Source: Ruminococcaceae bacterium UBA1320 (GTDB lineage: Bacteria; Bacillota; Clostridia; Oscillospirales; Ethanoligenentaceae). Taken from it: DNA of 8,901 nucleotides. The position numbers and the translations under genes are program-made. The stretch's first letter is position 1, and every line of letters starts with the position of its first letter. The stretch lies in assembly GCA_002306975.1 (NCBI GenBank), contig DBTI01000142.1, positions 1 to 8,901 on the forward strand. Direction: 5' to 3'. Shown one piece after another: positions 7,820 to 8,901 of this stretch. The notes beneath the pieces are model-generated. The model saw only the letters and a list, made by a program, of their open reading frames with translations, did no database searches and was not told where the DNA came from.

Positions 7820-7873
7820 CAGGCAGTTTTTATTGTACTTGCAATTGTTACCCGAAAACAAAAGGAGGTTGTT
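7820..7873 (+). other. leuB-ilvN spacer, no clear element
   Basis: This 54-nt gap has no hairpin followed by a T-run and no convincing -35/-10 pair. AGTTTTTAT near its start and GAAAACAAAA near its end recall the palindromic element of the other gaps, but the matches are too short to call a fourth copy. It ends in AAAGGAGG (7861-7868), a strong ribosome binding site 5 nt before ilvN. Confidence 0.5.
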
Positions 7874-8383
7874 ATGAAACACACGATATTGGTGATGCTC
7901 GAAAACCACGCAGGCATGCTTTCCAAGGTTGCCGGGCTGTTCTCACGCCGAGCTTTTAATATTCACAGTCTGGCTGTCGGTGTGACAGAGGATCCGTCGG
8001 TTTCCTGCATGACCATTGTTGTGGATGGAGACGATGATATGGTTGAACAGGTCGAGAAGCAGCTCAATAAGCTAATTGATGTTATCAAGGTAAAAACACT
8101 TGTTCCCGGAGAATTTATAAGCCGCGAGCTCATACTTTTAAGAGTTCTTGCAAACGCTGAAAACCGCTCTGAAATTATCGAGATAGCTGATATTTTTGGC
8201 GCAAAGATAATCGATGTTTCAAAAACTGCTATGACACTTGAATATGCCGATGTTAATGAGCAGATTGCAAACTTTGAGGCTATGCTTGAACCATATGGAA
8301 TCTGTAGGGTCGTGCGGACGGGAACTATCGCTATTGAGAAAGAGGATAAGCTGCTTCCTCCCGCAAAAAAGTCTTTGATATGA
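7874..8383 (+). CDS. ilvN: Acetohydroxyacid synthase small (regulatory) subunit
   Basis: This subunit binds the IlvB catalytic subunit, raises its activity and gives feedback inhibition by valine. The 169-residue length fits the longer IlvN/IlvH type. An N-terminal ACT domain (about 2-75) begins TILVMLENHAGMLSKVAGLF, followed by FNIHSLAVG. N11, G14 and N29 fall exactly at the valine-binding positions of E. coli IlvH, so valine inhibition is predicted. The C-terminal domain includes SRELILLRV, IIEIADIFGAKIIDV and EPYGICRVVRTGTIAIEK, as expected for the ALS small-subunit C-terminal fold. It lies beside ilvC instead of ilvB, separated from its partner by ilvD and leuACDB, so matched subunit levels would depend on one long transcript or on separate control. 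Confidence 0.97.
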   Translation: MKHTILVMLENHAGMLSKVAGLFSRRAFNIHSLAVGVTEDPSVSCMTIVVDGDDDMVEQVEKQLNKLIDVIKVKTLVPGEFISRELILLRVLANAENRSEIIEIADIFGAKIIDVSKTAMTLEYADVNEQIANFEAMLEPYGICRVVRTGTIAIEKEDKLLPPAKKSLI

Positions 8384-8391
8384 TCCGTAGA

Positions 8392-8460
8392 TTATAGTAG
8401 TTTTTATAAAGAAGAGAAATCATTCTCTGTTTCTCCCTTTTATAAATTAAACTGCTATAA
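8392..8460. repeat. Palindromic intergenic element, copy 3 (ilvN-ilvC gap)
   Basis: This is the shortest and clearest copy. The left arm TTATAGTAGTTTTTATAAA (8392-8410) pairs with the right arm at 8439-8460, 18 of 19 positions matching once a 3-nt insertion in the right arm is allowed. An inner perfect hairpin, AGAGAA / ATCA / TTCTCT, lies at 8413-8428. The left arm plus one base (8392-8411) matches the reverse complement of copy 1's right end at 17 of 20. The GC-rich centre seen in copies 1 and 2 is absent, as if deleted. The element starts 8 nt after the ilvN stop. The weak T-richness after the inner hairpin is not a convincing terminator. Confidence 0.75.
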
Positions 8461-8461
8461 A
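8453..8461 (+). promoter_or_regulatory. Possible extended -10 promoter upstream of ilvC
   Basis: TGCTATAAA resembles an extended -10 (TGnTATAAT). Transcription would start near 8468, about 30 nt before ilvC and leaving its GGAGG site (8487-8491) in the leader. No good -35 is present at 16-18 nt spacing. The motif is the right end of repeat copy 3, so its conservation may reflect the repeat and not a promoter. Confidence 0.25.
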
Positions 8462-8498
8462 AATAAATAAACCGGTTATCCGGTCTGGAGGTTTTTAT

Positions 8499-8901
8499 AT
8501 GTCAAAAATGTTTTACGAAAATGATTGTAATCCGGGTATCTTAAAAGGAAAGAAAGTTGCGATTATCGGTTATGGAAGTCAGGGTCACGCACATGCGCTT
8601 AATCTGCACGAGAGCGGCGTTGACGTCATTGTCGGGCTTTATGAAGGCAGCAAGTCATGGAAAATAGCGGAAGACGCGGGGCTTAAAGTTGAAACGGCAG
8701 CACAGGCGGCGAAGGATGCCGACATCATAATGATTCTTGTAAATGATGAAAAGCAGGCGGCACTTTACAAAGAGAGCATCGCACCGGCACTTTCCGCCGG
8801 TAAGGCCTTGGCTTTTGCCCACGGCTTTAACATCCATTACGGTCAAATTGTTCCCCCGAAAGATGTTGATGTATTTATGGTAGCGCCCAAAGGCCCCGGC
8901 C
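8499..8901 (+). CDS. ilvC: Ketol-acid reductoisomerase, 3' truncated by window edge
   Basis: IlvC performs the Mg-dependent alkyl shift and NAD(P)H reduction that turns acetohydroxyacids into 2,3-dihydroxy acids, the substrate of IlvD. The frame runs open from ATG at 8499 (GGAGG 7 nt upstream) to the window end, giving 134 residues of an expected 330-340. Visible is the Rossmann domain: VAIIGYGSQGHAHALNL (20-36), the cofactor loop GLYEGSKSW (46-54), LVNDEKQ (80-86) and AFAHGFNIHYGQI (105-117) with the catalytic-region His108. The segment MVAPKGPG begins the conserved active-site border. S51 and S53 are the loop residues that usually hold the NADPH phosphate, while the common Arg after GL is Tyr48. 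The metal-binding knotted domain lies beyond the window. Confidence 0.97.
   Translation, partial: MSKMFYENDCNPGILKGKKVAIIGYGSQGHAHALNLHESGVDVIVGLYEGSKSWKIAEDAGLKVETAAQAAKDADIIMILVNDEKQAALYKESIAPALSAGKALAFAHGFNIHYGQIVPPKDVDVFMVAPKGPG

Noticed and set aside
7820..7873. A fourth copy of the palindromic element in the leuB-ilvN gap
   Set aside because: Only short matches (AGTTTTTAT, GAAAACAAAA) are present, with no paired arms and no GCTATAG end.
8413..8442. Intrinsic terminator between ilvN and ilvC
   Set aside because: The stem AGAGAA/TTCTCT is only 6 bp and AT-rich, and the following sequence (GTTTCTCCCTTTTA) is not a continuous T-run.

Overview
The window is one continuous stretch of a branched-chain amino acid (valine, isoleucine, leucine) biosynthesis gene cluster. 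All eight genes lie on the plus strand, in the order ilvB (5' end cut off) - ilvD - leuA - leuC - leuD - leuB - ilvN - ilvC (3' end cut off). Every gene is recognisable from family motifs and looks intact, and no minus-strand gene is supported. There is no stretch above about 115 bases without a gene. I see no tRNA, rRNA, CRISPR array, transposase gene or riboswitch.

The organism is most likely a bacterium of the Bacillota, class Clostridia. Reasons are the strong AGGAGG-type ribosome binding sites, the intermediate base composition, the short LeuC/LeuD pair (419 and 163 residues, not the roughly 466 and 201 of enterobacteria), the clostridial-type start of LeuC, and a short class I IlvC. This placement is inference from protein style; I cannot name a genus.

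The genes together cover the pathway from pyruvate or 2-oxobutyrate. IlvB and IlvN form acetohydroxyacid synthase, IlvC is the ketol-acid reductoisomerase and IlvD the dihydroxyacid dehydratase. LeuA, LeuC/LeuD and LeuB then convert 2-oxoisovalerate to 2-oxo-4-methylpentanoate, the leucine precursor. Only the final aminotransferase is absent from the window. Spacing is tight at ilvB-ilvD (25 nt), leuC-leuD (13 nt) and leuD-leuB (13 nt), moderate at leuB-ilvN (54 nt), and wide at ilvD-leuA (114 nt), leuA-leuC (103 nt) and ilvN-ilvC (115 nt).

The main non-gene observation is that these three widest gaps, and only these, each hold a diverged copy of one AT-rich, nearly palindromic element. Copies share arms like GTTTTTATAAAG / CTTTATAAAAAC, a GC-rich centre in two of them, and a right end reading GCTATAG or GCTATAA shortly before the next ribosome binding site. 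They look like a dispersed palindromic repeat or MITE family that has settled in the operon. A second point of interest is that the regulatory subunit gene ilvN lies about 6.3 kb from the catalytic subunit gene ilvB, next to ilvC. Otherwise this is a conventional biosynthetic region, and I found no evidence of a new enzymatic or defence system.
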